A stretch of 39,289 nt of DNA from a virus. The DNA is taken from the IMG/VR virus record IMGVR_UViG_3300037041_000717, positions 1-39,289 of that record; one strand, written 5' to 3'. The position numbers were made by a program, and so were the translations under genes. Below the pieces are notes generated by a model. It was given only the letters and a program-made list of their open reading frames with translations, did not search any database and was not told where the DNA came from. Each line of letters starts with the position of its first letter. The first letter of the stretch is position 1. Of the stretch, positions 1 through 8,626 are shown one piece after another.

Positions 1-127
1 GCTTGATCGACTGCGACATGTTGATCTCCTCGTAGCCGAGGACGCCCTCTCCCATCATGCCGTTCTTGAACTGGCGGGAGATCGTGTCAACGGGGTTGAA
101 GAGGCCCTTCATGCCTTCGACCAGACC
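1..127. repeat. Left copy of 127-bp terminal direct repeat
   Basis: Bases 1-127 are identical to 39163-39289. The length equals a common assembler k-mer and the coat gene reads straight across the join, so this is best read as the overlap left when a circular contig is opened. The unique genome would then be 39162 bp. Confidence 0.95.
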
Positions 128-640
128 CGCGTTGGCCGCCGGGTTCACCGTGGCGTAGCGGTTCGGCATCATGGCAGCGTACTCGTTCAGCTTCTGCTGG
201 GCCTGAAGCAGGACAAGCGAAGTGGCCGGGGTCGTGCCGGGGGTGCCGACGGACGAGAAGATCGACTTGTAGGCGTTGGCAACGTCAGCGTCGATGGAAG
301 ACGCAAGCTGCGAGATACGCGGCTTGAGCACGCGCTCGGCGAAGTCGTCGAGCTGCATGGTCAGTTCGGCCGACGTGAAGTTGACGCCGATGTGCTTCTG
401 GTTGGAGACGGTGAGCGTGGTGAACTGCTCGTTGTCATCCTGCACCTGAAGGGCAGCGCCGTCGGTCACCAGCGCACGGTCGGGCAGACGGATGCGGAGG
501 GTCGAACCGATCTTGGCACCTTCGACGGCGAAGCTGTCGTCGTAGGCGCGGTTGACGTTGCGGGTGATCACCAGGTTGTTCTCAAGAATTTCGAGAGCCT
601 TCCGGGTGATCATGTCGATAGTAAGAATGCTGTTAGCCAT
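1..640 (-). CDS. Major capsid (coat) protein, P22 gp5-like, N-terminal part
   Basis: The frame starts at ATG 640, preceded by the ribosome site AAGGAAAAGACA, and is open to base 1. It continues in frame at 39162 and ends at 38594, giving 402 residues in total; P22 gp5 has 430. The N-terminus begins MANSILTIDMITRKALEILE and the next part resembles the P22 coat N-arm region, as far as I recall the family. The gene follows the scaffold gene by 15 bases, the P22 order. This part carries residues 1-213. The protein forms the procapsid shell on the scaffold. The identification rests on family resemblance plus gene order. Confidence 0.85.
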   Translation of the reverse strand, partial: MANSILTIDMITRKALEILENNLVITRNVNRAYDDSFAVEGAKIGSTLRIRLPDRALVTDGAALQVQDDNEQFTTLTVSNQKHIGVNFTSAELTMQLDDFAERVLKPRISQLASSIDADVANAYKSIFSSVGTPGTTPATSLVLLQAQQKLNEYAAMMPNRYATVNPAANAGLVEGMKGLFNPVDTISRQFKNGMMGEGVLGYEEINMSQSIK

Positions 641-655
641 TGTCTTTTCCTTGGC

Positions 656-1432
656 TTAACGTTTACGTTGTGCCTCGTACTTCTTCGTCTGGCGAAGCCG
701 TTCCTGCTCAATCCATTCCGACGTTGACATGCTCTTGATGGAGCGCGGGTCGGTAGTGTCGTAAGCAGGCGCACCAGAGGTGCGGGCCGTGACCGGAGCG
801 ATAGGAGCCGGGGCGGTTGTGGTCTTTTTGGCCGGTGGAGATGAAGCCAGTCTGGCCTCAATCTTTCCGATTTCCCGTGCCTGCAAGAGCGGGCTGAGAC
901 GTGCAATCCGTTCAGCTTCCTTCGGGTTCGAGCCCAGATGATAGATTACATCAGGGCCGATGTCGGAAGCCTGAATGGTCTGCGCCATCGTTTCCGTGAC
1001 GGGGAGCTTCGGGTTGTAGGCGACCTGTTCAAAGTCGTCGTACTTGCCGCGGGCTTCCTCTTCACGGTCCTGATAGGCTTCGAGCGTTGCCGTGCGTTCC
1101 GCCTCGGCTTCCCGCTGGGCCAGCATTTCTGCTGCTTTGCGTTCCGCCATGGCTTCTGCATAGACTTGCGCGTTGGCGTAGTCGTCGGGCCTCAGCGGTT
1201 CCGGCGGGGGTGCCAGAGGCTGGGCCGTCTGCTTCCGCGCTTGCTCGCGCTCCCATTTCCGTTGCTCTCTTGCGAGACGTTTGCCGACGATGGCGTCCAG
1301 TTCTTCCTGTGAGAAGGTCTTGGGCGCATCCGTAGGCGTCGGTTCCGGCGAAGAATTGTCTGTTTCGGGCTCAGGTGCCGCCGTGGGGGCCTGTTCCGGC
1401 GCGGTCGCAACCGCTAGTTCGTTCTCGGTCAT
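656..1432 (-). CDS. Capsid scaffolding protein
   Basis: The protein has 258 residues, charged and predicted mostly helical. It has an acidic, Pro/Thr-rich N-terminus, then a segment around residues 41-65 containing FSQEELDAIVGKRLAREQ. This helix recurs in many phage scaffolds. A Glu/Ala-rich coiled-coil region follows, and the C-terminus is basic and Lys/Arg-rich (QTKKYEAQRKR). In P22 gp8 a basic C-terminal helix-turn-helix binds coat. The start at ATG 1432 has AAAGGTAAGTGA upstream. It lies immediately before the coat gene in the late operon. The inferred job is to guide coat assembly and then leave the procapsid. Confidence 0.8.
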   Translation of the reverse strand: MTENELAVATAPEQAPTAAPEPETDNSSPEPTPTDAPKTFSQEELDAIVGKRLAREQRKWEREQARKQTAQPLAPPPEPLRPDDYANAQVYAEAMAERKAAEMLAQREAEAERTATLEAYQDREEEARGKYDDFEQVAYNPKLPVTETMAQTIQASDIGPDVIYHLGSNPKEAERIARLSPLLQAREIGKIEARLASSPPAKKTTTAPAPIAPVTARTSGAPAYDTTDPRSIKSMSTSEWIEQERLRQTKKYEAQRKR

Positions 1433-1468
1433 TCACTTACCTTTCGGTTCCTGGCGTACCCTGCCAGT

Positions 1469-1514
1469 AGGGTTAGGCTTTGTGTAACACGATTTGTTAC
1501 GGGTTAGCAACCCT
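1469..1514 (-). other. Nested inverted repeats between tailspike and scaffold genes
   Basis: An inner stem GTAACA/TGTTAC (1484-1500, loop CGATT) sits inside an outer 6-bp stem AGGGTT/AACCCT (1469-1474 and 1509-1514). It fills the 88-base gap between the tailspike stop and the scaffold start. There is no T-run, so it is more likely an mRNA processing or pause structure than an intrinsic terminator. Confidence 0.35.
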
Positions 1515-1520
1515 AACGTT

Positions 1521-3650
1521 TTATCTGAACGACCCGTCATATTGGACGCAGTTAATAAATCTGATAGTCCCGCTTCCAGATCCGGTAGCAAACAAACTGT
1601 TTGCGTTGTTCGTTCCTGAGTTTCTAGCAACAGCATTTGTTACGACTACGTTTGTGCAGTTATTGAGGTATATGCCGTAAGTGGACGGATGGTTGCTGTC
1701 GTTGTAACAAACAGACCGAACTTCGCCGTACAAAAGTCCGTTTACCTCAACAGCCCGGGATGCGTTGAAGCCGCAATTCCTGATAAAGTCCCGCCCAAGC
1801 GAAACACCGTAAGACCCGGCTGCAACAAGACCTTGCAATGGAAACCCGACAACAGTGTTACCATCGGTCCTTACAAAGTTTGATGTTGAAACATTTATGC
1901 CGCGCTGCGTTGTTGTTACTCCGTTACCGGTAACACTGTTGTCTTTTACAACCAAATCATAAGTATAGTTTGCGTTGATGCCTGTGGTAGGCGCCCGAAT
2001 GATATTACCTTCGACCAGAACACGCGCGCTTGTCCCCATATTAATCGCACCCTGTCCACTGGGGTTGTCGTGGACAAAGTTGTTTCTGACAATGATGTTG
2101 TCGTTGTTACCTTCGCGGCCATACACAGCCCAACTACGAGCGGAAAGGACTGGGTTAAGACTTAGCGTTCCAGAGCCTGCATCTGGAAACGAGGATAGTT
2201 CTTGCCACCCAAAAGCAGTGCCAATTTTAATTTTTGACTGCGTAGCGTCAATATCAACAATCTGATAGCGTGTTTCGGTAATATTTGCAGGCCATACAGC
2301 ACCAGTTGCTGTCTGCCTTACCATCCACATGCCAATATTGATCCCGAGATCATCGGTCAACTTATCGACGCCAGCGGTGCCGCTTGTTACAGTCATGAAG
2401 CCTGTCGCAAGATCAAAGTTGGAAATCCCCAGCCTATCCCCTGTGCGGTATACGGTATCTTCAAACTGAGTGCCGCCCGCATTCGATGCAATGCCCCCGG
2501 CTGCGTTGCCGTAAATTTCGTTCTCTTCAATAATTACATCGCTACCAAAAATGACGATAATGCCTGCGTTGTCATTACCGTATACGCGATTGCGCCTAAT
2601 AACACACTGCGAAATTGCCGATTGGCCGTTTGCCATATAGCGGTTTGCTTCAACGTCAATACCAGCTTGAGGCGCATTAGTAACGGCCCCAGAAAGATCG
2701 CAACCCTCAATCAAACATCCCTGCACGGCGACCACTGAGATCACGTTACGACCCGGGTTAGTACCCTTGCAATCTATGATGCTAATGTTCTTTGCAACAT
2801 TGTTGTTGGCTGGATCACCACCAATGTAGAAACAATCATCGCCGCCCCCGCCAGATCTATCCGCCCACAACCCGCGAACGGAACACCGGTCAGCACCCTG
2901 CAAGAAGTAAATGTTGTGGCTGCTTTGGGAGCCGTCCATTGTGGTTTTTGCGCCATAACCCCAGATATTAACGTCAGGCTGTTGAATTTGAAAACAGCGA
3001 GAGCCGCCGCTAATCGCAACAATTTCCGTGCCTGGCTCAAGAAAAATAAACGTGTCGGCGTTTGGAATAATCCGGTCTGTTAGGTAAGTGCCTTTGGGAA
3101 AATACAAGGTTTTTCCTGCGGCAGCAGCAACAGCAGCATAAATAGCCGTCGTGTCAATCGTAATGCCGTCTCCAATAGCACCAAAGTCTTTCACCGATAT
3201 AATATCGCGCATTTTATCTTGGGCGGATCGTGCAACTGCACCCGCGCCAGAAGATAAGAAACCGATCCAGTCAGATCCATCTGCATCCGCCAGATCTTCA
3301 ACATTACCGGTTTGGTTGTTAAACCCGGTAAAGGTAATTTGAGATGCGGGTGGGGGTGCGGGAACAGAAACGTTGTCGTATGTACCCAACAAAACAGACG
3401 TAGCAGTATTAATAACAAACTTGTAGTCTGAACCCTCAGTCAACCAAATCTGGCCGCCTGGCACACGCCCCGCACTGTCTAACACAATGGGGTTAGTGTG
3501 TGGCGTGCCGCCCGTTACAGAAGTGTATGTAGTTTGCGGCGTGGTCGTACCAGCCGCGTAGGTATAAATTTTACCTCCGGACAACGGTTGACCGTTGTTG
3601 TCAAAAAATTGACTTGCATAACCGCCAATAGGCGAGGGATTAACTGACAT
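1521..3650 (-). CDS. Tailspike with head-binding domain and right-handed beta-helix
   Basis: The protein has 709 residues. Residues 1-95 (SVNPSPIGGYASQFFDNNG, LSGGKIYTYAAGTTTPQ, then NPIVLDSAGRVPGGQIW) resemble the head-binding domain of P22-type tailspikes. Residues from about 150 (VKDFGAIGDGITIDTTAI, then LYFPKGTYL) are the start of a pectate-lyase-3 type beta-helix. Repeated short strands such as VIIEENEIYGN and VRNNFVHDNP match parallel beta-helix coils. It is probably a trimeric receptor-binding depolymerase for a host surface glycan; the substrate is unknown. The start at ATG 3650 follows GAGGGTATAAGA. The gene sits between portal and scaffold, whereas P22 keeps its tailspike gene at the far end of the late genes. 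Confidence 0.8.
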   Translation of the reverse strand: MSVNPSPIGGYASQFFDNNGQPLSGGKIYTYAAGTTTPQTTYTSVTGGTPHTNPIVLDSAGRVPGGQIWLTEGSDYKFVINTATSVLLGTYDNVSVPAPPPASQITFTGFNNQTGNVEDLADADGSDWIGFLSSGAGAVARSAQDKMRDIISVKDFGAIGDGITIDTTAIYAAVAAAAGKTLYFPKGTYLTDRIIPNADTFIFLEPGTEIVAISGGSRCFQIQQPDVNIWGYGAKTTMDGSQSSHNIYFLQGADRCSVRGLWADRSGGGGDDCFYIGGDPANNNVAKNISIIDCKGTNPGRNVISVVAVQGCLIEGCDLSGAVTNAPQAGIDVEANRYMANGQSAISQCVIRRNRVYGNDNAGIIVIFGSDVIIEENEIYGNAAGGIASNAGGTQFEDTVYRTGDRLGISNFDLATGFMTVTSGTAGVDKLTDDLGINIGMWMVRQTATGAVWPANITETRYQIVDIDATQSKIKIGTAFGWQELSSFPDAGSGTLSLNPVLSARSWAVYGREGNNDNIIVRNNFVHDNPSGQGAINMGTSARVLVEGNIIRAPTTGINANYTYDLVVKDNSVTGNGVTTTQRGINVSTSNFVRTDGNTVVGFPLQGLVAAGSYGVSLGRDFIRNCGFNASRAVEVNGLLYGEVRSVCYNDSNHPSTYGIYLNNCTNVVVTNAVARNSGTNNANSLFATGSGSGTIRFINCVQYDGSFR

Positions 3651-3719
3651 TCTTATACCCTCAATATATCCGTTAACAAAAACGTGTGTGCGACAGTCAT
3701 GACGAACAACCTAAACATG

Positions 3720-4865
3720 TCAGTACGCTTTCGTCACACCGTTAACCCAAGCATTAGTAGCGGCAATCGTCGAGGTCGGCAAGTTTGCGCCGAAGCGGAC
3801 AATCAGGCTGTAGATTTTGCCGTTGAGAAATCCGGTAGCAGTAGCCTGCCTTCCGACATATAATATCTGCGAACCAAAACTTGTAAGGCCGCTATCCGTA
3901 GCGGAGCCAACGGCTGTAACAACACCATTTTCTCTAAGGGAAATCTCACTAGCCCCCGTTACTGCGGCGTCATACAGAGTTGAGAATACAGCTGTATACG
4001 GAACAACTTTTGTAACTGCCGATGTTTGATTAGCTCCTGATCCAAATAACATGGCGCGGTAAGCGTCCGTCGAACCTGAACCAGTAAGAATACGCATCAT
4101 GGCATCGGTCGCCGTAGTAGTCGTATCGCCAAACTGCCATACAGGACTATTGTTTGACCTTGGAGTTTCTGCTCTGACCCCAGCAAACATCTGTGCTTTA
4201 ACTCCAACGCCGGGGTTGATAGTTCCCGTGGCGAGAAAGTCGTTTGATCCATCAAAACGCAGGTACAGCGGGAAGCCCGTGGTGTCGTAGTCGGTGCTGG
4301 TAGTAACGCGTTGGTAGGCGGGGAGACCGACGCCGGTATTAGTGACGCGAAGGTCCGCAGACGTTACTGACCCAGATACCGTTAGAGTTAACGTACCTGC
4401 CGTGCATACCAGCGAGTTTGACCCTGCGCTATATACGCCGACATTTGTCCCTGATGTCGTGATTGTACCGGCACCGCTAAAAGCAAGCGTGTATGTTGCT
4501 GCGGCTGTCGTAACGTTTTGCGTAGCCAATACCGCAGTATCTAAAAGCAAATTTACTCTGGCACTCAGCATGGGGCGCGAGGCGGCTGTAGCTTGCGTGG
4601 CGTTATTTCCCCGCCCCGATTGGTCAAGGATAAGGCCCACCGACTGCTCAACCGCAGTGACGGGCGTGGTCCCTGCGCTGTCTTGAAACATCGTAGATAG
4701 GTTGCTCGGGTCGTACCATGCGCCCTGTTCGCCCGCTGCAAACAGCGAGGAGGGAGAAAACGCTTGGCCCACCGATAGCATCGTCACGCCGTAACTGGGC
4801 TGGTAATAGTTCAGATACCGCTTGATGCGGTCGCCGCCATCAAAACCAGCCGGAAAACGGATCAT
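3720..4865 (-). CDS. Tail fibre-like protein with probable concanavalin/LamG-like fold
   Basis: The protein has 381 residues. After a 40-residue N-terminus it carries the segment AWYDPSNLSTMFQDSAGTTP and then GLILDQSGRGNNATQ. This signature recurs in alphaproteobacterial phage tail proteins, where it precedes a jelly-roll domain. The middle is Thr/Ser/Gly-rich. The C-terminal half (LYLRFDGSNDFLATG, ending IYSLIVRFGANLP) fits a LamG or concanavalin-like sandwich. Its start overlaps the stop of the 91-residue gene by ATGA, so the two are probably translated together. The role in host contact is inferred; no catalytic residues are evident. Confidence 0.6.
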   Translation of the reverse strand: MIRFPAGFDGGDRIKRYLNYYQPSYGVTMLSVGQAFSPSSLFAAGEQGAWYDPSNLSTMFQDSAGTTPVTAVEQSVGLILDQSGRGNNATQATAASRPMLSARVNLLLDTAVLATQNVTTAAATYTLAFSGAGTITTSGTNVGVYSAGSNSLVCTAGTLTLTVSGSVTSADLRVTNTGVGLPAYQRVTTSTDYDTTGFPLYLRFDGSNDFLATGTINPGVGVKAQMFAGVRAETPRSNNSPVWQFGDTTTTATDAMMRILTGSGSTDAYRAMLFGSGANQTSAVTKVVPYTAVFSTLYDAAVTGASEISLRENGVVTAVGSATDSGLTSFGSQILYVGRQATATGFLNGKIYSLIVRFGANLPTSTIAATNAWVNGVTKAY

Positions 4866-5137
4866 GCGTAATAGGACACGTTAAGCGTTGCAGAAGCCGT
4901 CTGCTGGATGAAACGGACAGCCTTGAGATCGCCGTCGTAAGACAGAGACACGCCGGTCGCCAGCGGCATTCCAACAGAAGCTGTTGGCGCCGTGCCGTCA
5001 TCGCGCCAGCGAACATCCTGCGTTTCAGCCACGATCAGCGCCAGAGTAGCCCCGACCGGAACGGTCAGCGCGGTGGAAGCCGAAAGGCTGGTAATCTGCT
5101 GGTAGCCAAGGCACTGCGTTGTGGTTTTAAGGCCCAT
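4862..5137 (-). CDS. Small beta-rich virion-associated protein, unknown
   Basis: The protein has 91 residues and is predicted mostly beta (ITSLSASTALTVPVGATLAL, VRWRDDGTAPTASVG). I recall similar small proteins beside tail fibre genes in alphaproteobacterial phages, without an assigned function. ATG 5137 has a perfect AAGGAGG. The stop overlaps the next tail gene by four bases (ATGA), so the two products may form a complex. A role as an accessory or decoration protein of the tail is only an inference. Confidence 0.6.
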   Translation of the reverse strand: MGLKTTTQCLGYQQITSLSASTALTVPVGATLALIVAETQDVRWRDDGTAPTASVGMPLATGVSLSYDGDLKAVRFIQQTASATLNVSYYA

Positions 5138-5147
5138 GATAGCCTCC

Positions 5148-5510
5148 TTATGCGAGGAACTTGAGTTTGTAAATCGTAGTATAGTACAACCCTACGATCT
5201 CGTCGATAACGTTCTGAAGCGGCGTACATTCCTTATCTACGACTTTATACCGAATGTCTTCAATTTCTGTCGCCTGCCGCTCAAGAAATTCCAGCACGTT
5301 GTTCGACTTGTCAGCCGACATCAGCATGACCGGCCCGATCAAGCCGTACTTGCCTTGGTACATCTCCGCGAACTTGTCGGCCAAGTCGATGATTTCGTCG
5401 TAGAACCCGCCAAGCGCCTGGTGCTTGGCGAACGACCGCGTGTTGAGGTGCGCCGAATGCGTAATGTCGCGCGCAAGGAACAGCATACCGATAAACTTGT
5501 CGCAGCTCAT
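5148..5510 (-). CDS. Ferritin/Dps-like helical protein (DUF5856-like)
   Basis: The protein has 120 residues and is predicted to be all helical. The segment LFLARDITHSAHLNTRSFA then KHQALGGFYDEIIDLADKF has the His/Asp/Glu spacing of four-helix ferritin-like proteins. It resembles a phage family I recall as DUF5856, sometimes annotated Dps-like. If so it could bind metal or DNA. The start ATG 5510 overlaps the portal stop (ATGA), so it is co-translated with the portal protein and may be virion-associated. The assignment is family recall without a search; a purely structural helical protein remains possible. Confidence 0.5.
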   Translation of the reverse strand: MSCDKFIGMLFLARDITHSAHLNTRSFAKHQALGGFYDEIIDLADKFAEMYQGKYGLIGPVMLMSADKSNNVLEFLERQATEIEDIRYKVVDKECTPLQNVIDEIVGLYYTTIYKLKFLA

Positions 5511-7669
5511 ACAAGGGCTCCTTGAGGCGGCATTTCAGGCGGCATTTCAGGTGGCAGCGGCATCTGGCGTTCGGACGGCTGCGGCATCGTCGGGCGTCCG
5601 TTCGAGATGTCGCCCGTCTCAATGGCCGCCGCGATAGTGCCCATGACAATGTCTTGGATCTGGTCGGGCGTCATGGCGTTCTGGACCGCCGAAATGCGCT
5701 TTGTCTCGGCGTCATACGCCTTGATCTGCATCTCCTGCGCTTCCATCGAGTTCTGGATGTTGTCGATCAGGCCCATGGTCTGGTTCAACTGCTGGGTCAG
5801 CGCCTCGATCATCTGCTGGGCCGATTGCAGTTCCGGCGACTTGTCGTCCTCGGCCAGCACCTTCGGGTCAAGGATCTTGCGGAAGCGATCCGACATCTCC
5901 TGCGCGCCCGGCCAGTCCATGTTCTTGATGAACAGGTCGCCCGCCACCTGCCACAACTGCGGGCTGGTCTGGAGGATGTTGGCCATGGCCTCGACGGCCT
6001 CCTGGCGCTTGGTCAGGTAGCTTGGGCCGGTCGTAATGACGACATCGTAGATGCCGACCGTCGGGTTGTAGATTTTCTCGATGACGTTGCCAGCAGCGTC
6101 CTGAATGGCCCGCACGGCCTCGGGCTGCTGCGGGTTGATCTTGGCCATGCCGACCTCGCCGTCAACGCCGATGATGCGCGCGATGCGCTCGGTGTCGTAG
6201 ACCTTCGGGATCAGATCGACAAGCTGGCGCGTGATGTGGCGGATGGCGCGGCCCAGATTGTCAACGTAGTGGTAGGTGCCGGTGTCGCCCTCCTGCACGC
6301 GCGCAAGGATGGCCTTGCCAGAGCGTTCGTTGCCCTGCTGGCCAAGGCTGGCGTTGTACTGGCCGGTTGTGGACTTGATGTCCTCGGCAGCGCCCATCTT
6401 GGCTTGGATGAGGCCCGTCTGCGCCATTGGCGGCTGAGAACGCTGCGGGAGAGGCAGGACATTTCCCGCGCCGTCGGTCACATCCGGGTTCACTTCGAGG
6501 TACGGCCAGTTCGTCGTGTTGGCCGTCTTCCACTGCATCTCGTAGCCTTCGAACTGGCCGCCATAGGCAACGAAGGGTGCCTTGGGCGCCAAGGCCAGCA
6601 TCTCGGCCTCCTGGCTGGTCCAGTAGTTGTACATGCGCTGCGCGTCCTTCGCGTTGCGCACAAGGCCGGACACGAAGAGCCGTCCGTCCACCTCAAACTC
6701 GTTGCCGACGACCCGCACGACCGGGATGTACTTACCCAGCCACTCGCGCTCGTCCAGCACCTCGTAGCCGTTGGTCTTGACCCACATGACCTTGCGGCGG
6801 TCAACGACGCGGGTGCGCACCGGCTTCTCGAACATGGCCTTGAGTTGCGCGTCTTGCGGCGAACCTTTGAAGGCCGTGACGTTGCCGGGGTAGAGGTTCA
6901 GCGTAGCCTTCTGGTGGTCGAGGTAGAAATACTCCGCAATGCGGACGGTGTTCTCGCTGATCCACTGGCTCATGGACTGGTCGCCAATGCCCGTCGCCAT
7001 GATCGAACTGATCGGCTGGGCGTCGGGGAACATCCGTTCGTACTCGGCCTTCAGCAGGTCTTCGGTGATGAAGCACCACTGCGCGTCGGACCCGCACGGG
7101 TCCTGGATGGTCGGGTCCATATAGACGCTGAACGAGTTCCGCACGCGCCCGATGCGCAGATCCTGATCGAAGCTGTCCTCGCGGGCGTACTCGGTCAAAA
7201 GGCGGATGTAGCCTTCGCCGTAAGTGACCTGGTTGTCGCACGCAGTGTCATAGGCCACGTCAGCGTCCGACATGTACTCAATGTGGCGGATGATGCCGTC
7301 GAAGACCTCGGCCACCGCCACGTCGGCGTTGTCGTCAGCCGGGATGACCTTGCCGCTGGGCCGGTTCTGGCGCTGCTGGTTGGTCACCTGCCGAACGTGC
7401 TGCGGCAGCTTGTTGATGGTCAGGCAAGGCCGCGCGTTGATGGTCTGGCCCTGCACCGAGCCGCGAGTTGCCAGCACGTCGGCTGGCCACTGCCACTGGT
7501 TGTCGGGCGAGCCCGCCATAAAGCGCAGGTCGTCCAGTTCGTCCTCGCGGCTCTCGCTGTACGCCGAAATGGCCATCGTAAAGCGCGACCGCATGGTCGA
7601 GAGCATGTCGCTCTTGTCCGTGCCGCCGTTGGCGACCTTGGCCGCGCCTTTCAGACCGTCATCAATCAT
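5507..7669 (-). CDS. Portal protein, P22 gp1-like
   Basis: The protein has 720 residues; P22 gp1 has 725. The N-terminal region (SAYSESREDELDDLRFMAGS, QWQWPADV, then RPCLTINKLPQHVRQVTNQQ) and the segment NSFSVYMDPTIQDP are hallmarks of P22-type portal proteins as I know them. The protein forms the dodecameric ring at one capsid vertex through which DNA enters and leaves. The C-terminal 80 residues are helical and end in a Pro/Met-rich tail (MPLPPEMPPEMPPQGALV) with a short PPEM repeat. It lies downstream of terminase and small basic genes. The start follows the previous stop directly (TAA-ATG). Confidence 0.92.
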   Translation of the reverse strand: MIDDGLKGAAKVANGGTDKSDMLSTMRSRFTMAISAYSESREDELDDLRFMAGSPDNQWQWPADVLATRGSVQGQTINARPCLTINKLPQHVRQVTNQQRQNRPSGKVIPADDNADVAVAEVFDGIIRHIEYMSDADVAYDTACDNQVTYGEGYIRLLTEYAREDSFDQDLRIGRVRNSFSVYMDPTIQDPCGSDAQWCFITEDLLKAEYERMFPDAQPISSIMATGIGDQSMSQWISENTVRIAEYFYLDHQKATLNLYPGNVTAFKGSPQDAQLKAMFEKPVRTRVVDRRKVMWVKTNGYEVLDEREWLGKYIPVVRVVGNEFEVDGRLFVSGLVRNAKDAQRMYNYWTSQEAEMLALAPKAPFVAYGGQFEGYEMQWKTANTTNWPYLEVNPDVTDGAGNVLPLPQRSQPPMAQTGLIQAKMGAAEDIKSTTGQYNASLGQQGNERSGKAILARVQEGDTGTYHYVDNLGRAIRHITRQLVDLIPKVYDTERIARIIGVDGEVGMAKINPQQPEAVRAIQDAAGNVIEKIYNPTVGIYDVVITTGPSYLTKRQEAVEAMANILQTSPQLWQVAGDLFIKNMDWPGAQEMSDRFRKILDPKVLAEDDKSPELQSAQQMIEALTQQLNQTMGLIDNIQNSMEAQEMQIKAYDAETKRISAVQNAMTPDQIQDIVMGTIAAAIETGDISNGRPTMPQPSERQMPLPPEMPPEMPPQGALV

Positions 7670-8269
7670 TTATTTACCGGGAAACCTAGAGTTGGTTGAG
7701 CGACTTGCGTTAGACGTAGCTGTCCGATTACCCGTCATGCTTGACACGTTGCGGCCGCTGCTGTCCTTGCGCGGGCCAGCCACGCCGCTTTTTTCCATCG
7801 CGTTACGCTGCATTTGTTGGTAGGCTGTACCCCCAGTTTTTGTCGCAACGCCCGCCTTGGTAACGGTTGAGCCAGTCGTCTTACCGCTGGTAAAGCCCGT
7901 TGTGTTGCCCGTTGCGCGATTGACCGCCATGCGGGCGGGCGCGGTGGCTTTTGCACTGACAGGCGTAACGCGCTCAGAAACGGTCGTGCGAATAACCTGC
8001 GCGGTCTTGGGCTTGGCTTTAGGCTTGGGTGCAACTTGTGCAGCACGCTGTTTCATCTGAGCCAACTGCTGCCTGCTATACTCGTCCATGCGCAGGCCAA
8101 CGGGCTTTACGGGTCCAATCGGTTTGCTGTACTTTATGCCAAAGGGGCCAAAACCGCCCGACAATTTGCTCTTCGGCTGCGTGCTTCCCTGAAAGTCGCC
8201 TTTGCGGGCGCCGGTGTTGGGAATTTGACCGCGGTCCGATTTATATGCGACAGTACGTTTCTCAGCCAT
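7670..8269 (-). CDS. Basic low-complexity protein, unknown
   Basis: The protein has 199 residues, rich in Lys, Arg, Ser, Thr and Ala and strongly basic. It begins MAEKRTVAYKSDRGQIPNTG and has a long disordered Ala/Thr/Lys region (PKPKAKPKTAQVIRT, then TTGFTSGKTTGSTVTKAG). No domain was recognised. It is the largest of a run of basic proteins between terminase and portal. It may be an internal head or DNA-associated protein, but nothing in the sequence proves this. Confidence 0.55.
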   Translation of the reverse strand: MAEKRTVAYKSDRGQIPNTGARKGDFQGSTQPKSKLSGGFGPFGIKYSKPIGPVKPVGLRMDEYSRQQLAQMKQRAAQVAPKPKAKPKTAQVIRTTVSERVTPVSAKATAPARMAVNRATGNTTGFTSGKTTGSTVTKAGVATKTGGTAYQQMQRNAMEKSGVAGPRKDSSGRNVSSMTGNRTATSNASRSTNSRFPGK

Positions 8270-8270
8270 C

Positions 8271-8411
8271 CTATTTGCCCTTCTTGCCCTGCGCCTTGCG
8301 CTTCATCGCGTAAGCGATGGCCACAGACTGCTTCTGCGGCTTGCCTGCGGCCATTTCGGTCTTGATGTTCTTGCGGAACGCGCCCTTGGAGGCAGATTTC
8401 ACGAGAGGCAT
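8271..8411 (-). CDS. 46-residue basic phage protein
   Basis: ATG 8411 to TAG 8271 encodes 46 residues, starting MPLVKSASKGAFRKNIKTEM and ending with six Lys or Gly residues after RKAQ. I recall small proteins with the pattern KSAFRKNIxxExxAGKPxKQ and AIAYxxKR in many phages, with no known function. It lies one base before the stop of the next gene downstream and one base after the previous gene, so it belongs to the same transcript. Confidence 0.7.
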   Translation of the reverse strand: MPLVKSASKGAFRKNIKTEMAAGKPQKQSVAIAYAMKRKAQGKKGK

Positions 8412-8412
8412 G

Positions 8413-8625
8413 TCACTTGTCCTTTCTGGAGCCCTTGACGCGCTTCATGCCGGGCAGTCCGCCGTAGCTGGACAGTGACCGCTGTGCGGTTTTGGCTGAT
8501 TTCTTGAAGTCGGCGGCAGTCGGAGCGCCTTTTGCACCGACTTTCCGCATCTTTTCGCCAGATCCGGCGGCGATACGAGCGCGTTTGGCGTTGATGTTGG
8601 CGTAAAGTCCGGGTTTCTTGGCCAT
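8413..8625 (-). CDS. 70-residue basic phage protein
   Basis: The start is ATG 8625 with GGAAG five to nine bases upstream. An earlier in-frame start at 8685 would overlap the neighbouring gene and lacks support. The protein begins MAKKPGLYANINAKRARIAA then GSGEKMRKVGAKGAPTAADF. This pattern is very common in phage genomes, usually annotated hypothetical. It is strongly basic (many Lys and Arg), soluble and without Cys. Its job is unknown. Its position beside terminase suggests a head-assembly or packaging-stage role. Confidence 0.7.
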   Translation of the reverse strand: MAKKPGLYANINAKRARIAAGSGEKMRKVGAKGAPTAADFKKSAKTAQRSLSSYGGLPGMKRVKGSRKDK

Positions 8626-8626
8626 T

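Noticed and set aside
5522-7699. 725-residue open frame on the plus strand opposite the portal gene
   Set aside because: Its product is rich in His, Leu, Val, Arg and Asp with no domain, as expected for the antisense of a high-GC gene. The portal frame has clear family motifs.
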